64,000 nucleotides of DNA, from NCBI RefSeq assembly GCF_000420325.1, contig NZ_ATUS01000002.1, forward strand, positions 62,001-126,000, in the 5' to 3' direction. The stretch comes from Spongiibacter tropicus DSM 19543 (GTDB lineage Bacteria > Pseudomonadota > Gammaproteobacteria > Pseudomonadales > Spongiibacteraceae). How positions within the stretch are numbered: the stretch's first letter is position 1; every line of letters starts with the position of its first letter. Shown here piece by piece: positions 44,743 through 56,189 of the stretch. The position numbers and the translations under genes are program-made. Below the pieces are notes generated by a model. That model saw nothing but the letters and a program-made list of their open reading frames with translations. It had not been told where the DNA came from and did not search any database.

Positions 44743-46490
44743 CAGGTCCGCTCCGTTTTGCTCAGCCACATATCGCGCATGCTGCCGTTGGGGGCCACAT
44801 GCATGGGGTACACGTGCTCGTGGGGATCGACATGAATATCCATGAATACCAGCTCGTTCTTGCGGGCAAACACTTCTTTCATCGCCTCTTCCAGGTCACT
44901 CAACTGAGTGACCTTCACGCCGGAGTGGTGATAGGCCTCAGCCAGTTTAATGAAATCTGGCAGCGAGTCCTCGTACACACTCTGTGAGTAGCGGCCTTCG
45001 TACTGCATGTCCTGCCATTGTTTCACCATGCCCAAATAGCCGTTGTAAAGATTGAGAATCTTCACCGGGATATTGTACTGGGCGCAGGTCGACAGCTCCT
45101 GAATGTTCATCTGAATGCTGCCTTCGCCCGTCACACAGGCCACGTCGGCATCCGGGAAAGCCAGCTTGACGCCCATCGCCGCGGGCAGACCAAAGCCCAT
45201 GGTGCCCAGGCCACCGGAGTTGATCCAGCGGCGTGGCTCATCAAACTTGTAGTATTGAGCCGCAAACATCTGGTGCTGGCCCACGTCGGACGTGACGAAG
45301 GCTTTGCCGCCGGTCACCTTGCACAGCGTCTCGATAACCTGCTGCGGCTTGATGTACGGCGTGCTGGTGTCGTAACGCGGCTTGGTCCACAGGCCGTGAG
45401 TGTCACGCCACTCGTCGATCTGTTCCCACCAGTGCTTGAGGGCACTTTGATCTGGCAGCTCAGGCTGCTCGGTACGCAGCTCACGCACCAGTGCGATCAG
45501 CTCGGTCAACACCGAATCCACCGGGCCAACGATCGGCACATCGGCATTGATGGTTTTTGAGATCGCCGCCGGGTCGATATCGATATGAATAATCTTGGCA
45601 CCGGGGCAGAACTTGCTGGTGGTATTGGTCACGCGGTCATCGAAACGTGCACCCACCGCCAGAATCACATCGCTGTGATGCATCGCATTGTTGGCTTCGT
45701 AGAAACCGTGCATGCCCAGCATACCCAGGAACTGGCGATCGCTGCCCGGATAGGCCCCCAGGCCCATCAGCGTATTGGTGACCGGGAAGTTCAATTCTCT
45801 CGCCAACTCACGCAGCTGTGGAGAGGCATTGCCCTGCACCACACCACCACCCGCATAAATCACCGGGCGCTTAGCGGCCAGCAGCAGGCTGGCGGCCTTC
45901 TTGATTTGTCCGCTGTGACCGCGACTGGCCGGCGTGTAAGAGCGCAGCTTCACCTTCTTCGGGTAGTTGTACTCGAACTTGTCGTGCGGGTTAGTCAAAT
46001 CCTTCGGCAGATCAACCACCACCGGGCCGGGACGACCACTGGAGGCAATGTAGAACGCCTTCTTGATCATCTCGGGAATTTCTTCAGTCTTGGTAACCTG
46101 GAAGCTGTGCTTCACGATAGGCCGTGAAATACCCAGCATATCCGTTTCCTGAAAGGCATCTTCGCCGATCAGGTGGCTCATTACCTGCCCCGACAGCACC
46201 ACCATCGGGATCGAATCCATGTACGCGGTGGCAATACCGGTAATGGCATTGGTGGCACCCGGACCAGAGGTGACCAGCACCACGCCCGGCTTGCCGGTTG
46301 CGCGCGCATAGCCGTCGGCCGCATGGGTGGCCGCTTGCTCGTGACGCACCAAAATATGCGGCACCTTGCAACTTTTAAACAATGCGTCGTAGATGTGTAG
46401 TACCGCGCCACCGGGGTAGCCGAAGATGAATTCAACACCCTCGTCTTCCAAGGCGCGTGCGATCATTTCGCCGCCAGATAACAACTCCAC
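44742..46490 (-). CDS. ilvI: Acetolactate synthase large catalytic subunit IlvI
   Basis: ThDP- and FAD-dependent enzyme of 582 residues that makes acetolactate or acetohydroxybutyrate, the first common step to valine, leucine and isoleucine. The catalytic Glu region is [21 protein letters not shown] (quoted in part), with [25 protein letters not shown] and [14 protein letters not shown] further on. The ThDP-binding site is [14 protein letters not shown]. Start is GTG at 46490 with AGGG seven bases upstream. A long leader lies upstream. Confidence 0.97.
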   Translation of the reverse strand: MELLSGGEMIARALEDEGVEFIFGYPGGAVLHIYDALFKSCKVPHILVRHEQAATHAADGYARATGKPGVVLVTSGPGATNAITGIATAYMDSIPMVVLSGQVMSHLIGEDAFQETDMLGISRPIVKHSFQVTKTEEIPEMIKKAFYIASSGRPGPVVVDLPKDLTNPHDKFEYNYPKKVKLRSYTPASRGHSGQIKKAASLLLAAKRPVIYAGGGVVQGNASPQLRELARELNFPVTNTLMGLGAYPGSDRQFLGMLGMHGFYEANNAMHHSDVILAVGARFDDRVTNTTSKFCPGAKIIHIDIDPAAISKTINADVPIVGPVDSVLTELIALVRELRTEQPELPDQSALKHWWEQIDEWRDTHGLWTKPRYDTSTPYIKPQQVIETLCKVTGGKAFVTSDVGQHQMFAAQYYKFDEPRRWINSGGLGTMGFGLPAAMGVKLAFPDADVACVTGEGSIQMNIQELSTCAQYNIPVKILNLYNGYLGMVKQWQDMQYEGRYSQSVYEDSLPDFIKLAEAYHHSGVKVTQLSDLEEAMKEVFARKNELVFMDIHVDPHEHVYPMHVAPNGSMRDMWLSKTERT

Positions 46491-46853
46491 TGAAAGACCC
46501 TCGCTTCAGTCTGAATCAAAAAATTCCGTCGCCACGCCCCCGGCTGCCAACCGGAAACGCACTTAATGTGAACGCATGTGATGTCGAAACACATACCTGC
46601 CAAACACCTTGCAGTGTTTGGGCGAATCGCCAAATGCCGCCATCGCGGCCATATTTGCCTCGCGGGGTAAGCGAAGCGGGCAATCTCGCAACACAGGTCA
46701 TGTGTCTGCTGAGTGAATGGAACTACGTGTGTAGCAGCACAACAGCTTTAGTTGCACTCTGTAAATTGGCCGCAGGTAAGCAGCGCGGAAAACAGCCATC
46801 AAACCCATTACGGGTAGACCGGCTATTTTTTAACCTGCCCCCTTTTTTGTCAA
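46491..46853 (-). promoter_or_regulatory. ilvI promoter and long leader with possible attenuator
   Basis: On the minus strand TTGACA (46853-46848), a 17-bp spacer and AAAAAT (46830-46825) make a plausible promoter. The implied leader is about 330 nt. It contains a perfect CCAAACAC/GTGTTTGG hairpin (46600-46621). Just before the ilvI ribosome site, a TTCCG...CGGAA stem (46556-46552 with 46528-46524) is followed by TTTTTT (46523-46518), which is terminator-like. No leader peptide rich in Leu, Val or Ile codons was found. The remaining 46854-46920 holds nothing recognised. Confidence 0.4.
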
Positions 46854-46920
46854 GGCAAACTGCGCCTAACTGCCAGTTTTTTACGGCTTTTCCGCGCTTC
46901 AGCGAAATTGTGATCCGCCT

Positions 46921-46950
46921 TTGTGTGGCACAGAGGGAATCTGCCATAAT
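46921..46950 (+). promoter_or_regulatory. Candidate promoter of the DUF4124 gene
   Basis: TTGTGT (46921-46926), 18-bp spacer, CATAAT (46945-46950; 5 of 6 matches to the -10 consensus), 33 bp before the ATG. The -35 is a partial match. Confidence 0.45.
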
Positions 46951-46982
46951 CAGAACACGATTCACTCTGGCAGCTGTCGACG

Positions 46983-47426
46983 ATGATAAAGAAAATTCTG
47001 CTGATTTCCGGCCTTGGGCTGACCCTGATGCTTAGCAGCAGTCACCTGCTCGCCGCCAAGAGCGGTTACTATCGCTGGACCGACAGCGAGGGCAAAGTGC
47101 ACTTCAGTCAGCAGCCACCGGTCGGACAGCGCTATGAGTTTGTCGAAACCCAGACCGGGCGACGCAGTATCTCTGAGGATGAACCGACAGCCGCAGACGG
47201 CGAAGCGCCCCAGGCGTCACCCGCCGACAACGCCTCAATGGAAGTACTGCCTCCCAAAGACCCAAGCATTTGCGAGCAGGCCAAGGGCAACTTGCAATCG
47301 CTCTCGACGCACGGCGCCCGAATCAGAGCGACAGACGCTGACGGCAAAGCAAGGTACCTGACAGCCGAGGAAATTGAGCAGCAACGCCTGCGCGCTGAAG
47401 AAGCCATTCGCATCCACTGCAACTGA
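46983..47426 (+). CDS. DUF4124-domain secreted protein
   Basis: A 147-residue exported protein. Signal peptide (LLISGLGLTLMLSSSHLLAAKS), then a DUF4124 domain seen as YYRWTDSEGKVHFSQQPPVGQ, a low-complexity middle, and a charged C-terminal helix (LTAEEIEQQRLRAEEAIRIHC) with two Cys (about residues 97 and 146) that could pair. DUF4124 proteins are common in gammaproteobacterial periplasms and their role is unknown. Its stop codon directly abuts that of the converging HupE-family gene. Confidence 0.88.
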   Translation: MIKKILLISGLGLTLMLSSSHLLAAKSGYYRWTDSEGKVHFSQQPPVGQRYEFVETQTGRRSISEDEPTAADGEAPQASPADNASMEVLPPKDPSICEQAKGNLQSLSTHGARIRATDADGKARYLTAEEIEQQRLRAEEAIRIHCN

Positions 47427-48512
47427 TCACGGCGAGTATTTCAATCGCTGGGCAGCCCACCAAAGCCCAGCGACCGCGATCAACCACAACAGGCCGTAGT
47501 ACCCGTAGCGGCGATACCAAACGCGTTGATTGGCCACCAGCAACAGCGGCAGCAGTAGCACCATCACCAATAACTGCGCCACTTCAACGCCAATATTGAA
47601 GCTCGCCAGAGCCAGCGCGGTGTTGCGCCAACCGCTGAGTAGTTCACTCAGCATGCTGGCAAAGCCAAAACCGTGTATCAGGCCGAAACCGGCAGCCAAT
47701 AACCACTGACGCCCCCGGTCACGACCGGCGATTGCCAGCAGCGCGCTGACCACAATCGAAATCGCAATCAGAAGCTCGACCGGCCCCGAGGGCAAGACCA
47801 CCCAGCCCAGCGTTGCGGCAACCAGCGTTACACTGTGGGCAACAGTAAAGGCAGTAATCACCCAGGCACTGGCCTTCAGTACATCCCTGCGTGTTCCCCG
47901 ATACTCCCCACCACGCGCAATGGGCAGCAGCAATGCCAACAAAAAGAGTAAATGATCGTAGCCGAGCAACATGTGCAACATGCCCTGCCAGAAGAAAGTA
48001 CCTGCGGTACTCCAAACATCGCCCCTAGCGAATTCTAGCGTCGGATCACTCGGCCCCAGCACTCCCAGCTTGAGCGTCTCACCCTGATATTGCAGGTCGT
48101 AGAGAACCCGATGAAAGGGGTCGATATCGAATAGTAGTCGGTAGCTGAGCGACAGACCTTCGGGCTCCTCGCTGCAAGGTGACTCAAGCTGCCACGCGGC
48201 GTAATGGCCGTCACTGTGCTGGGTAAAGCCAATCAGCTTGACGTCTAGCGCACAGCGAAGCTGACCGCGAGTCAGTGACAATCCGGCGTCAATAATGTCA
48301 CCCAACGCCGCCTCGGCATCACGCACTTCTCGGACCGTCACGACGCCATCGCGGGGTGAGCGGTCGATATCATCGAGGCGCTGCAGATCCTCGACGGCGA
48401 TATCCAGCCGCCAAGACTGATCATGGAAGTACAGAAAACTGTCGCTGTTCTTATGCGCCTGCACAGCAAGCGGCAACGCGCTGAGCAACAGCAGATATAG
48501 AAACGCCCTCAT
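47427..48512 (-). CDS. HupE/UreJ-family membrane protein
   Basis: A 361-residue protein with signal peptide (LLLLSALPLAVQA), an extracytoplasmic domain of about 140 residues and seven or so membrane helices. The C-terminal part has conserved His-bearing helices of HupE_2 proteins: GMLHMLLGYDHLLFLLALL, FTVAHSVTLV, FGLIHGFGFA and FNIGVEVAQL. These resemble metal-transport sites (HupE/UreJ proteins are linked to Ni). The N-terminal DDIDRSPRDGVVTVREV is a degenerate calcium-loop-like segment. Its start overlaps the stop of the helical-repeat gene by 4 nt. The metal is not determined. Confidence 0.9.
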   Translation of the reverse strand: MRAFLYLLLLSALPLAVQAHKNSDSFLYFHDQSWRLDIAVEDLQRLDDIDRSPRDGVVTVREVRDAEAALGDIIDAGLSLTRGQLRCALDVKLIGFTQHSDGHYAAWQLESPCSEEPEGLSLSYRLLFDIDPFHRVLYDLQYQGETLKLGVLGPSDPTLEFARGDVWSTAGTFFWQGMLHMLLGYDHLLFLLALLLPIARGGEYRGTRRDVLKASAWVITAFTVAHSVTLVAATLGWVVLPSGPVELLIAISIVVSALLAIAGRDRGRQWLLAAGFGLIHGFGFASMLSELLSGWRNTALALASFNIGVEVAQLLVMVLLLPLLLVANQRVWYRRYGYYGLLWLIAVAGLWWAAQRLKYSP

Positions 48513-49645
48513 CGCTCATCCCCCACGGCGGCACGGGCATCTAACAGCAGTTGCCGATCTGGCCACTCACGCTGCTCAGTCCAGATCTCTTCGGCCATTT
48601 TCAGTGCTTCCCGCTGCCGCCCCTCAATCTCAAGCAGGTAACGCGCACGGTGTCGACTGGCGGGAATGTCCCCCCTCCGCGCCATTTCGGTGAAGCGTTG
48701 CTCTACCTGCGCTCGCAGTTGCAGGTAGTCCGCTTGCAGGTCCGCGTCGACAGACGCCTGCGATGTCAGCCCATGCAGGGCCATCAAACGGCACAACAGC
48801 ATCGCCTCATCATCCGCCTCAGCCGCGCTCAGGCTCAGTGCCCGCTGGAACTGTTCCGCACTAAGTGCGGCTTCGCAGTATCTGGAACGGGTGTAACGAT
48901 CTTCAGGTGAAAGCAGCAGCGCCATCCGCCATGCGTCGAGCGCACTGTCATCGGCAAGGCGATCGGCAAGGTCAGCTCGAGAGACCGCTATCCAATGCAA
49001 AGCGACATCGCCGCCAAGCAAGTGGTTCGCGATCAGTGCGTGCAGCTCGTTCAAGGCACCGGGGTCTTGCTCCCGAAGGCCGCGCAAGTATATCTGGCAG
49101 GCCTGACGGTAAAGGCTAGCAACAAGCTCTCCCATCGCCGCGCAGTGACCCTGCGCTACCGCGTAATCCCCCTGGACCAAAGCCAGGTGGTAGGCCGCCA
49201 GTAACCATTGCATCGTCGCATCGCGACGCCTGTCAGGCTCCTCGAGTTGCTGAATACTCCGCTCAGCCTCCGTCAAATAGTGCCAGGCGCGCTCGAACTG
49301 GTGCAAGCTCTGGGCCAGTTGCGACTGCAAGAAGGCATAGCGCCAGCGTTGATCACGACTGACCTCCTCCGCGGAAAGGTCGCCGTTGAGCAGACGCTCG
49401 GCTTCTCCCAAACGGCGGGGGTTCCCCTGTTCACGAAAAGCGCGGATGGCCTGCTCGACCTCGTCGAGCAGCTCAGCCACATCCGCCTTTTTGGCGGACG
49501 TCGGGTCTTGAGGCGGAGCGACAACGAGGGGAACCTTTGCCAAACGAAACTCATCAGCAGGCCAGGCAACAGGCGGAATCGCCGCATCCACCGTACCCGC
49601 CATCAGCAGGCCAAGCGTGAATAGCCATATGTCCTTGGGCACCAT
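48509..49645 (-). CDS. Exported helical-repeat (TPR-like) protein, function unknown
   Basis: A 378-residue protein with a signal peptide (FTLGLLMAGTVDAA) and an all-helical, TPR/SEL1-like body (for example LAQSLHQFERAWHYLTEAERS; ALDAWRMALLLSPEDRYTRSRYCEAALSAEQFQRAL, quoted in part). No catalytic motif was seen. Probably a periplasmic scaffold or adaptor. It overlaps the HupE-family gene by 4 nt and so is translationally coupled to it; a strong hairpin separates it from the DUF4331 and lipoprotein genes upstream. Confidence 0.8.
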   Translation of the reverse strand: MVPKDIWLFTLGLLMAGTVDAAIPPVAWPADEFRLAKVPLVVAPPQDPTSAKKADVAELLDEVEQAIRAFREQGNPRRLGEAERLLNGDLSAEEVSRDQRWRYAFLQSQLAQSLHQFERAWHYLTEAERSIQQLEEPDRRRDATMQWLLAAYHLALVQGDYAVAQGHCAAMGELVASLYRQACQIYLRGLREQDPGALNELHALIANHLLGGDVALHWIAVSRADLADRLADDSALDAWRMALLLSPEDRYTRSRYCEAALSAEQFQRALSLSAAEADDEAMLLCRLMALHGLTSQASVDADLQADYLQLRAQVEQRFTEMARRGDIPASRHRARYLLEIEGRQREALKMAEEIWTEQREWPDRQLLLDARAAVGDER

Positions 49646-49682
49646 CTTTCCTCCCTAACGATTCCTAAAGAGCCCTAACAAA

Positions 49683-49707
49683 GAGGGGGCGATCATGTCG
49701 CCCCCTC
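49683..49707 (-). terminator. Strong hairpin inside the DUF4331-HupE cluster
   Basis: Perfect 10-bp stem GAGGGGGCGA (49683-49692) and TCGCCCCCTC (49698-49707) with a 5-nt loop. It is followed on the minus strand by TTTGTTAG. It lies 20 bp past the small lipoprotein gene and about 38 bp before the helical-repeat gene. It likely gives partial termination between the two gene pairs. Confidence 0.7.
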
Positions 49708-49726
49708 GTTCTGCTAAATCGCCTGG

Positions 49727-49945
49727 CTATTTTATGAAGCCGTCATAAGACTGCTGATCCAGCGTTTCCGGCTTCACGCCGTTGACATCAATCGGCTCGT
49801 CATTGGGCTGCTGATTGAAGGCCTGTGCAAAGGTGGCAGCAAAGACCCCATCGCGATCAGCCTTCTGACGACCATCGCCATCATCATCCCATGAACAGGC
49901 GCTGATGCTTACTATGAACCCAACGAACAGTATCCACTTTTTCAT
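49727..49945 (-). CDS. Small acidic lipoprotein of the DUF4331 cluster
   Basis: A 72-residue lipoprotein: MKKWILFVGFIVSISAC with the lipidation Cys at 17, then SWDDDGDGRQKADRDG, an Asp-rich stretch like a calcium-binding loop. A segment FAATFAQAFNQQPNDEPIDV and DQQSYDGFIK at the end follow. AGGAG precedes the ATG at 49945; an earlier start at 49969 lies against the DUF4331 stop. Not recognised as a named family. Confidence 0.75.
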   Translation of the reverse strand: MKKWILFVGFIVSISACSWDDDGDGRQKADRDGVFAATFAQAFNQQPNDEPIDVNGVKPETLDQQSYDGFIK

Positions 49946-49974
49946 CACTCTCTCTCCTGTCTGCGCCATTGGCC

Positions 49975-51522
49975 TCAGGGTGAACCCGCGATAGGTGTCG
50001 CCAGATACGGGAAACCAGAGAGGTAGCTGAAGCGATCGGGCTTGGCGCCGTCATTTGCCACCGCGCCAGCGTTGACGATTACCGGAGCTACGCCGCTGAG
50101 ATCGCAGGTTTGCAGTTGGTTGGGGTTGTTGGCAGTAATCGCACCCAGTGCCACAGTGAGGGCGATATCGACCACATCGTCAACCGGACGACGACCGTTG
50201 GGGAAGCCGGCCAAATCACAATCAAGGAAGCCCAGTTCGCCTTGGGAAACCAGCGGCGCTGGCGCGATCTGCGTGTTCAAACGCAGCATTTCGCCGGGCT
50301 GAACGGATGCCGGCTGGTTCAGGCCCGCCACACCGGTAACGAATGCCGCCAGCAGGTCGTTACGCGGGGTCGCAGGAACGGTGGTGGCACCGGGGAACAG
50401 CACATCGACCAGCACCGGCAGTGTCGGGTACAGCACATAGTTGGCGAAATTGCTCACGTCGTCAGCGGGCTCGCTGGCATTGAACTTGTCTTTGTCGGTA
50501 ATACCGATCACTACCTCGTTCACCAACGGGCTGCCCAATCGTGAAAGCTGCGTCCAAGCGCCGCCCTCAACACTGGGGCCCTGACCATTACTGTCGGCGA
50601 CCGGACCCACCGGCTTCGAGTTCAACAGACGGGCTTGCGGCTTGCTCGCCGTCGTCCAGGCACCGACCACGGTTTCAGTGTCGGTAGTAACACAGGAAAT
50701 AGGCAGTTCCAGCGCCAGCGAGGTCACGTTCTTGTCGCCGATCGTGTTGCTGGCGCTGTCGCGCGCACCCAGCGGGTTGAGGTTCACCTGATCAAATACC
50801 TGACCGAGGTTCACCACAAAGCCTTCCTGCCGCTGACCGACAAACATCCGTCCGGAGCTGCTGCAGCCAGGGATGGCGATATCGTAAACAAACTGCGCCG
50901 CGTAGCCTTCGTAATCGGGAATCGTCTTATTGCCGATGTTATCAACGGGCTTCACGAACTGGCTGGCACCGGAGCTGAGATTGGTCACAGAGCTCTCCTG
51001 CCCACTGCGACGGTCTCCGGAGACAAGGTCCACCGTAAATGTCTCGACCACGTTCAGCAGACCCGGCGAGGTACCGCTACCGCCTCCGACAGCAGCAAGT
51101 GGCACCTGCACCAAAATATCGCCGCCCTGCTCGTCCTCCCCGGTTTTCACCTGGCCGTCACTGATCAACCCGCTGGCATTCGCCTGCCCGTAGGTATTGG
51201 AAAACTGAAACTGGAAGGTCAAATCTTCTCGCGAGTCGCCATTGTTATCGATGTGGATTTCGTACAGCGCCTGAGGGTCCATGGTGAAATAGTTGGGGCC
51301 ACCATAGGCATCCTGCAACGGCTGGTAATTTGCGATAACCGTGATGAAGCCATCGCGGCCGGATTCATAACTGCGAAAGAGATAGAAGTCGGTTCCGTCG
51401 ACTTTGGGTGCGCCAGCGATAAATGGTGCTTCCCTGTGGCTAGAAGCGTTTGCGTTCAATGCAAACACAGCCGCGGTCAGCGCTGGCAGCGCGAACCGAC
51501 TTATAAATCGGACAGCTCTCAT
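49975..51522 (-). CDS. DUF4331-domain secreted protein
   Basis: A 515-residue exported protein with signal peptide (FALPALTAAVFALNANA) followed at once by SSHREAPFIAGAPKVDGTDFYLFRSYE, the DUF4331 hallmark (quoted in part). HIDNNGDSREDLTFQF is a likely calcium-binding loop. A C-terminal NGRRPVDDVVDIALTV block is also typical. Four Cys may form disulfides. ATG at 51522 has GAGG seven bases upstream; the frame runs to 51564 before the signal. First gene of the cluster. Function unknown; possibly a surface or periplasmic metal-binding protein. Confidence 0.9.
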   Translation of the reverse strand: MRAVRFISRFALPALTAAVFALNANASSHREAPFIAGAPKVDGTDFYLFRSYESGRDGFITVIANYQPLQDAYGGPNYFTMDPQALYEIHIDNNGDSREDLTFQFQFSNTYGQANASGLISDGQVKTGEDEQGGDILVQVPLAAVGGGSGTSPGLLNVVETFTVDLVSGDRRSGQESSVTNLSSGASQFVKPVDNIGNKTIPDYEGYAAQFVYDIAIPGCSSSGRMFVGQRQEGFVVNLGQVFDQVNLNPLGARDSASNTIGDKNVTSLALELPISCVTTDTETVVGAWTTASKPQARLLNSKPVGPVADSNGQGPSVEGGAWTQLSRLGSPLVNEVVIGITDKDKFNASEPADDVSNFANYVLYPTLPVLVDVLFPGATTVPATPRNDLLAAFVTGVAGLNQPASVQPGEMLRLNTQIAPAPLVSQGELGFLDCDLAGFPNGRRPVDDVVDIALTVALGAITANNPNQLQTCDLSGVAPVIVNAGAVANDGAKPDRFSYLSGFPYLATPIAGSP

Positions 51523-51597
51523 GACATTACCTCGAATGTACGTAAATGTACTTATTTTTTGCAACTAGGCGTACGAGGCGCTGACGGTGATTGGATC

Positions 51598-51627
51598 AAA
51601 AAAAAAAGCCCGGCGGGAGAGCCGGGC
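51598..51627 (-). terminator. Intrinsic terminator of clpB
   Basis: 7-bp GC stem GCCCGGC/GCCGGGC with a 6-nt loop (51608-51627), followed on the minus strand by about ten T residues. It starts about 30 bp past the clpB stop and isolates clpB from the DUF4331 gene downstream. Confidence 0.93.
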
Positions 51628-51657
51628 ATGTAAAGGGCGGGTTGCTTTGTCGCAGGG

Positions 51658-54246
<2,589 letters not shown>

Positions 54247-54302
54247 AAGCGGCATCTCCATCAGCGCGGCATTAACCACACTATTAATAAGGTCTTTTAT
54301 AG

Positions 54303-54330
54303 AGATGGGGTTGCGTAACGGAGTTTCAAG
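54303..54330 (-). promoter_or_regulatory. Sigma-32 heat-shock promoter of clpB
   Basis: Minus strand: -35 CTTGAAA (54330-54324), 13-bp spacer, -10 CCCCATCT (54310-54303). Both boxes match the sigma-32 (RpoH) consensus exactly. The start would be near 54296, about 50 nt before the clpB ATG. It sits just past the pgeF stop, so clpB can be fired alone or read through from rluD-pgeF. Confidence 0.93.
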
Positions 54331-54363
54331 GTGTGCTGAAAAAAATGTGCGACTTCCGTGACG

Positions 54364-55137
54364 CTACACCAGGGCAATCAAGCTGGCCTGACGGCCACAG
54401 CGCGGCTGACGCCGGTAAGAGTAAAAACGACTCTCATCGGCAAACGTGCAGTGCTGTCCCCCGTATATGGCGGCAACACCACAGCTTTTCAACTGAAGAC
54501 GGGCCAGTTGATAGAGATCCGCGTGAAATTTGTCGCCGACCCCAGGCTGAGAGACAAAACAGCGGGCAATGTCTTCTGCTGACGGCCCTGAAAACGCGTC
54601 GAGAAAGGTATCCCGCACCTCCGCTCCTACCTCAAAATGCCGGATCGAGATTGCGGGCCCCATCCAGGCCATCAAGGTATCCGGGGGGCAAGTAAAAGAC
54701 GCGATGGTCTCTGCCAGCACGCCCTGACACAGTCCCCGCCAGCCCGCGTGGGCAGCAGCCACCTGTGTGCCCCGACGATCACAGAACAATACCGGCAGGC
54801 AATCGGCGGTCATAATTGCCAGTGCCAGCCCGCGACGATCAGTCATCACTGCATCGGCTTCCGGTGGGGGCGCTGCATTAGGCGATACCTCATTCGCGTG
54901 AAACACGGCGGTGCCGTGCACTTGCTGGAGCCACTGGATAGCCTCGACACCCCTTGGCTTTAAGTCATTCAACAAAGCACGGCGATTAGCCGCCACGGCA
55001 TCGGGGTGATCGCCCACATGGTCGCCAAGATTAAAACTGGCGTAATCCCCTTCGCTGGCACCGCCGCCCGACGGCGCTTCCCGCTCGGTGCTCACCGCCA
55101 GTACATTCGCGGGCGCAGGCCAGTCGGGCAGTATCAC
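54364..55137 (-). CDS. pgeF: Peptidoglycan editing factor PgeF (YfiH, laccase-domain)
   Basis: A 257-residue YfiH-family protein. Metal-binding His and Cys appear in WLQQVHGTAVF, MTADCLPVLFCD and VAAAHAGWRGLCQGV, the family signature. E. coli YfiH/PgeF corrects L-Ser misincorporated in peptidoglycan precursors; older annotations call it polyphenol oxidase or laccase. GTG start overlaps the rluD stop (GTGA), so it is coupled to rluD. Gene order rluD-pgeF-clpB is as in Pseudomonas. Confidence 0.94.
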   Translation of the reverse strand: MILPDWPAPANVLAVSTEREAPSGGGASEGDYASFNLGDHVGDHPDAVAANRRALLNDLKPRGVEAIQWLQQVHGTAVFHANEVSPNAAPPPEADAVMTDRRGLALAIMTADCLPVLFCDRRGTQVAAAHAGWRGLCQGVLAETIASFTCPPDTLMAWMGPAISIRHFEVGAEVRDTFLDAFSGPSAEDIARCFVSQPGVGDKFHADLYQLARLQLKSCGVAAIYGGQHCTFADESRFYSYRRQPRCGRQASLIALV

Positions 55138-56093
55138 CGCCGTTTTTCCTCGGCATCAAGTACCGCCAGCAGGGCTTTCATATCGTCCGGCAGAGGCACT
55201 TCCCAACTCAGGGTATCGCCGCTGCGTGGATGCTGCAGCTCCAGTTTGCGGGCATGCAGTGCCTGGCGCGGAAAGGTTCGCAGCATATCCACCAGTTCCT
55301 CGCTCGCGCCCTTGGGCAGACGCGGTCGCCCGGCATACGTGCTGTCACCGACCAAGGGATGGCGAATATGTGCCATATGGACGCGAATCTGGTGGGTACG
55401 CCCCGTTTCCAGAAAGCAGCGCACATGGCTGTGGTCCCGGTAACGTTTTTGCAGACGATAGTGAGTAATCGCCTCTTTGCCTCCCACCTGCAGCACCGCC
55501 ATTTTCGTGCGCTGCTGCGGGTGTCGCCCCATCGGCTCGTCGACGACACCGCCACCGGTCATACTGCCCATCACCACCGCATCGTATTCCCGGTGGACGT
55601 CGCGAGCCTGCAACTGCATGACCAGATCGTTATGGGCTTCCAGCGTTTTCGCCACCACCATAAGACCGGTGGTATCGCGATCAAGGCGATGAACGATACC
55701 GGCGCGCGGCAGCGTGTCCATCACCGGGCTGTGATTGAGCAGTGCATTAAGCAACGTGCCGCCGGGATTGCCAGCACCGGGGTGCACGACCAGACCCGCG
55801 GGCTTATTGATAACCAGGATATCCTCGTCTTCATAGACCACATCCAGCGCAATAGGCTCGGGCTCAAAGCGCCCCTCTGGCTGCAGCTCGGCACTCAGGC
55901 TGAGTACGTCGCCCTCGTGCACCTTGTCGCGAGGACGCAATACCTCGCCATTGGCCTTGAGCGCACCGCTCTTAATCCAGGCCTGCAAACGCGAACGGGA
56001 AAATTCGGGGAACATGCTGCTGGCCGCCTGGTCGAAACGCGCATAGTTCAAAGCGGCCGGTACGGCTTCCTGGCGATTGATAATTTCTGTCAT
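55134..56093 (-). CDS. rluD: 23S rRNA pseudouridine synthase RluD
   Basis: A 319-residue synthase that makes pseudouridines 1911, 1915 and 1917 in helix 69 of 23S rRNA. N-terminal S4 RNA-binding domain (about 15-80: RLQAWIKSGALKANGE) and catalytic domain with Asp in IVHRLDRDTTGLMVVAKT. RTHQIRVHMAHIRHPLVGDSTYAG is the conserved C-terminal block (quoted in part). Divergent from bamD. Confidence 0.97.
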   Translation of the reverse strand: MTEIINRQEAVPAALNYARFDQAASSMFPEFSRSRLQAWIKSGALKANGEVLRPRDKVHEGDVLSLSAELQPEGRFEPEPIALDVVYEDEDILVINKPAGLVVHPGAGNPGGTLLNALLNHSPVMDTLPRAGIVHRLDRDTTGLMVVAKTLEAHNDLVMQLQARDVHREYDAVVMGSMTGGGVVDEPMGRHPQQRTKMAVLQVGGKEAITHYRLQKRYRDHSHVRCFLETGRTHQIRVHMAHIRHPLVGDSTYAGRPRLPKGASEELVDMLRTFPRQALHARKLELQHPRSGDTLSWEVPLPDDMKALLAVLDAEEKRR

Positions 56094-56189
56094 AGTGAAT
56101 CTCCGGGGCCTCCTTTATACCACCCTGCCGCTGTGGTTAAATAGCAGGCCCTCGCAAAGCGGGGTTTTTCCGCCATCTGGAACGGATAC

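Noticed and set aside
46516-46701. 61-codon frame as an ilv leader peptide
   Set aside because: It lacks runs of Leu, Val or Ile codons and looks like random coding; kept only as part of the leader region.
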